Shown here piece after piece: positions 63,088-64,000 of a stretch of 64,000 nt of DNA. Source of the stretch: Streptosporangium brasiliense (lineage in GTDB: Bacteria > Actinomycetota > Actinomycetes > Streptosporangiales > Streptosporangiaceae); assembly GCF_030811595.1 (NCBI RefSeq), contig NZ_JAUSRB010000002.1:3224001-3288000 (forward strand), written 5' to 3'. How positions within the stretch are numbered: position 1 is the first letter of the stretch; every line of letters starts with the position of its first letter. Below the pieces are notes generated by a model. The model was not told where the DNA came from, ran no database searches, and saw nothing but the letters and a program-made list of their open reading frames with translations. The position numbers and the translations under genes were made by a program.

Positions 63088-64000
63088 TCAGGTCAGCAGG
63101 CCACGGCGCTCCAGCAGGGGCTCGATGCGGGGGTCGCGGCCGCGGAAGTTGCGGAAGGCGGTCATCACGTCCATGGAGCCGCCGACCGACAGCAGGGCGG
63201 ACCGGAAGTGGTCGCCGTTGTCGCGCTTGAGGCCGTCGTTCTCCTTGAACCACTCGACGCTCTCGGCGTCCAGCACCTCGCTCCAGATGTAGGAGTAGTA
63301 GCCGGCGCTGTAGCCGCCCACGCCGCTGGAGAAGATGTGCGCGAAGTAGTTGGTCCGGTAGCGCGTGCGGACCAGGTCGAAGGCGATGCCCGCGCGCTCC
63401 AGGGCCGCGGCCTCGAACGCCTCGGCGTCCTCGACGGTCTCGCCGGGGGCGAGCTTGTGCCAGGCCCAGTCGAGCAGCGCCGCGGCGAGATACTCCACGG
63501 TCGCGAAGCCCTGGTTGAACTTCTCGGCGGCCTTCATCTTCTCCAGCAGCTCCGCCGGCACCGGCTCGCCGGTCTCGTGGTGCCTGGCGAAGTTGGCGAG
63601 GACCGACGGCCAGGTCGCCCACATCTCGTTGACCTGGGAGGGATACTCCACGAAGTCGCGCGGCACCTCGGTGCCGGAGACCCGGGGGAAGCGGACGTCG
63701 GAGAACAGCCCGTGCAGGGCGTGGCCGAACTCGTGGAAGGCGGTGTTGACCTCGTCGAAGGTCAGCAGCGTCGGGCCCTCGGCGGGCTTGGTGACGTTGA
63801 GGTTGTTCATCACCACGGGCAGCTCGCCGAACAGGTGCGACTGGTCCACGAGGTTGTTCATCCACGCGCCGCCCCGCTTGGTGGGCCGGGCGTAGGGGTC
63901 GAACACGAACAGGCCGAGCTGCGAGCCGTCGGCGTTGAACACCTCGAAGATCCGCACGTCCGGGTGGTAGCCGGTCAGGTCGTCCCGGTCGGCGAAGGTG
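63088..64000 (-). CDS. M3 family metallopeptidase (Dcp/oligopeptidase type), C-terminal part
   Basis: Only the last 303 or so codons are in the window; the frame runs open through the edge (TFADRDDLTGYHPD precedes the first in-window GTG). The zinc motif HEFGH is in NTAFHEFGHALHGLFSDVRF. The M3 signature segments RVSGTEVPRDFVEYPSQVNE, YRTNYFAHIFSSGVGGYSAG and YYSYIWSEVLDAE follow. Full-length family members have about 650-690 residues. It degrades short cytosolic peptides. Confidence 0.93.
   Translation of the reverse strand, partial: TFADRDDLTGYHPDVRIFEVFNADGSQLGLFVFDPYARPTKRGGAWMNNLVDQSHLFGELPVVMNNLNVTKPAEGPTLLTFDEVNTAFHEFGHALHGLFSDVRFPRVSGTEVPRDFVEYPSQVNEMWATWPSVLANFARHHETGEPVPAELLEKMKAAEKFNQGFATVEYLAAALLDWAWHKLAPGETVEDAEAFEAAALERAGIAFDLVRTRYRTNYFAHIFSSGVGGYSAGYYSYIWSEVLDAESVEWFKENDGLKRDNGDHFRSALLSVGGSMDVMTAFRNFRGRDPRIEPLLERRGLLT

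Overview
The window is chromosomal DNA from a very GC-rich actinobacterium. Strong third-position G/C bias, frequent GTG starts, ATGA/GTGA 4-bp gene overlaps, several apparently leaderless promoters, an actinobacterial-type cyclic-di-AMP riboswitch ahead of an NlpC/P60 hydrolase, and the order MetE-like / ligA / gatC / gatA / gatB / ilvB / ilvN / ilvC / serA / leuB / ilvE / cimA all fit a Streptosporangiales member (Streptosporangium, Nonomuraea or a relative). The genus is inference. I saw no tRNA, rRNA, insertion sequence, prophage or CRISPR array.

Layout. 0-5 kb: a membrane pseudokinase with a Pro-Thr stalk and a SapA-like exodomain, a mycosin-like protease, and a MetE-like protein. 5-15 kb: ligA, a GGDEF-EAL protein, then gatC-gatA-[AAA ATPase]-[DUF4276]-gatB, in which a two-gene, defence-like module sits inside the tRNA amidotransferase operon. 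15-21 kb: a tctCBA tripartite tricarboxylate transporter facing a CitA/CitB-type two-component system. 21-28 kb: VanW-domain protein, PQQ-type sugar dehydrogenase lipoprotein, 2-hydroxyacid dehydrogenase and a second GGDEF-EAL protein. 28-32 kb: ilvBNC behind a leader-peptide attenuator. 32-41 kb: secreted CAP protein, PBP4-type DD-carboxypeptidase, GPH sugar transporter, FHA protein, and a PadR-regulated ABC efflux operon with a 26-bp palindromic operator. 41-51 kb: serA, an NlpC/P60 hydrolase under a c-di-AMP riboswitch, leuB, ilvE, a Uma2-type nuclease, an O-methyltransferase, and cimA behind a second leader-peptide attenuator. 51-64 kb: heparinase-like lyase, tandem repeats, an isochorismatase with a GlxA-type regulator, HD protein, MhuD-like haem oxygenase with a His-rich insert, a six-gene Asp23/AmaP envelope cassette, FAH-family hydrolase, gltX, MATE pump with its PadR regulator, and the C-terminal part of an M3 peptidase.

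How the genes work together. The metabolic core is branched-chain amino acid synthesis. CimA makes citramalate from pyruvate and acetyl-CoA, LeuB can carry out the later oxidation, IlvBNC handles the common steps and IlvE the final transamination. Both committed enzymes (ilvB and cimA) have the same leader architecture: a short peptide rich in Leu/Ile/Val, a GC-rich hairpin, then a U-tailed terminator. The strongest candidates for something undescribed are the AAA-DUF4276 pair translationally coupled to gatB, the cimA attenuator, the Asp23 cassette, and the MhuD-like enzyme with its His-Gly insert.
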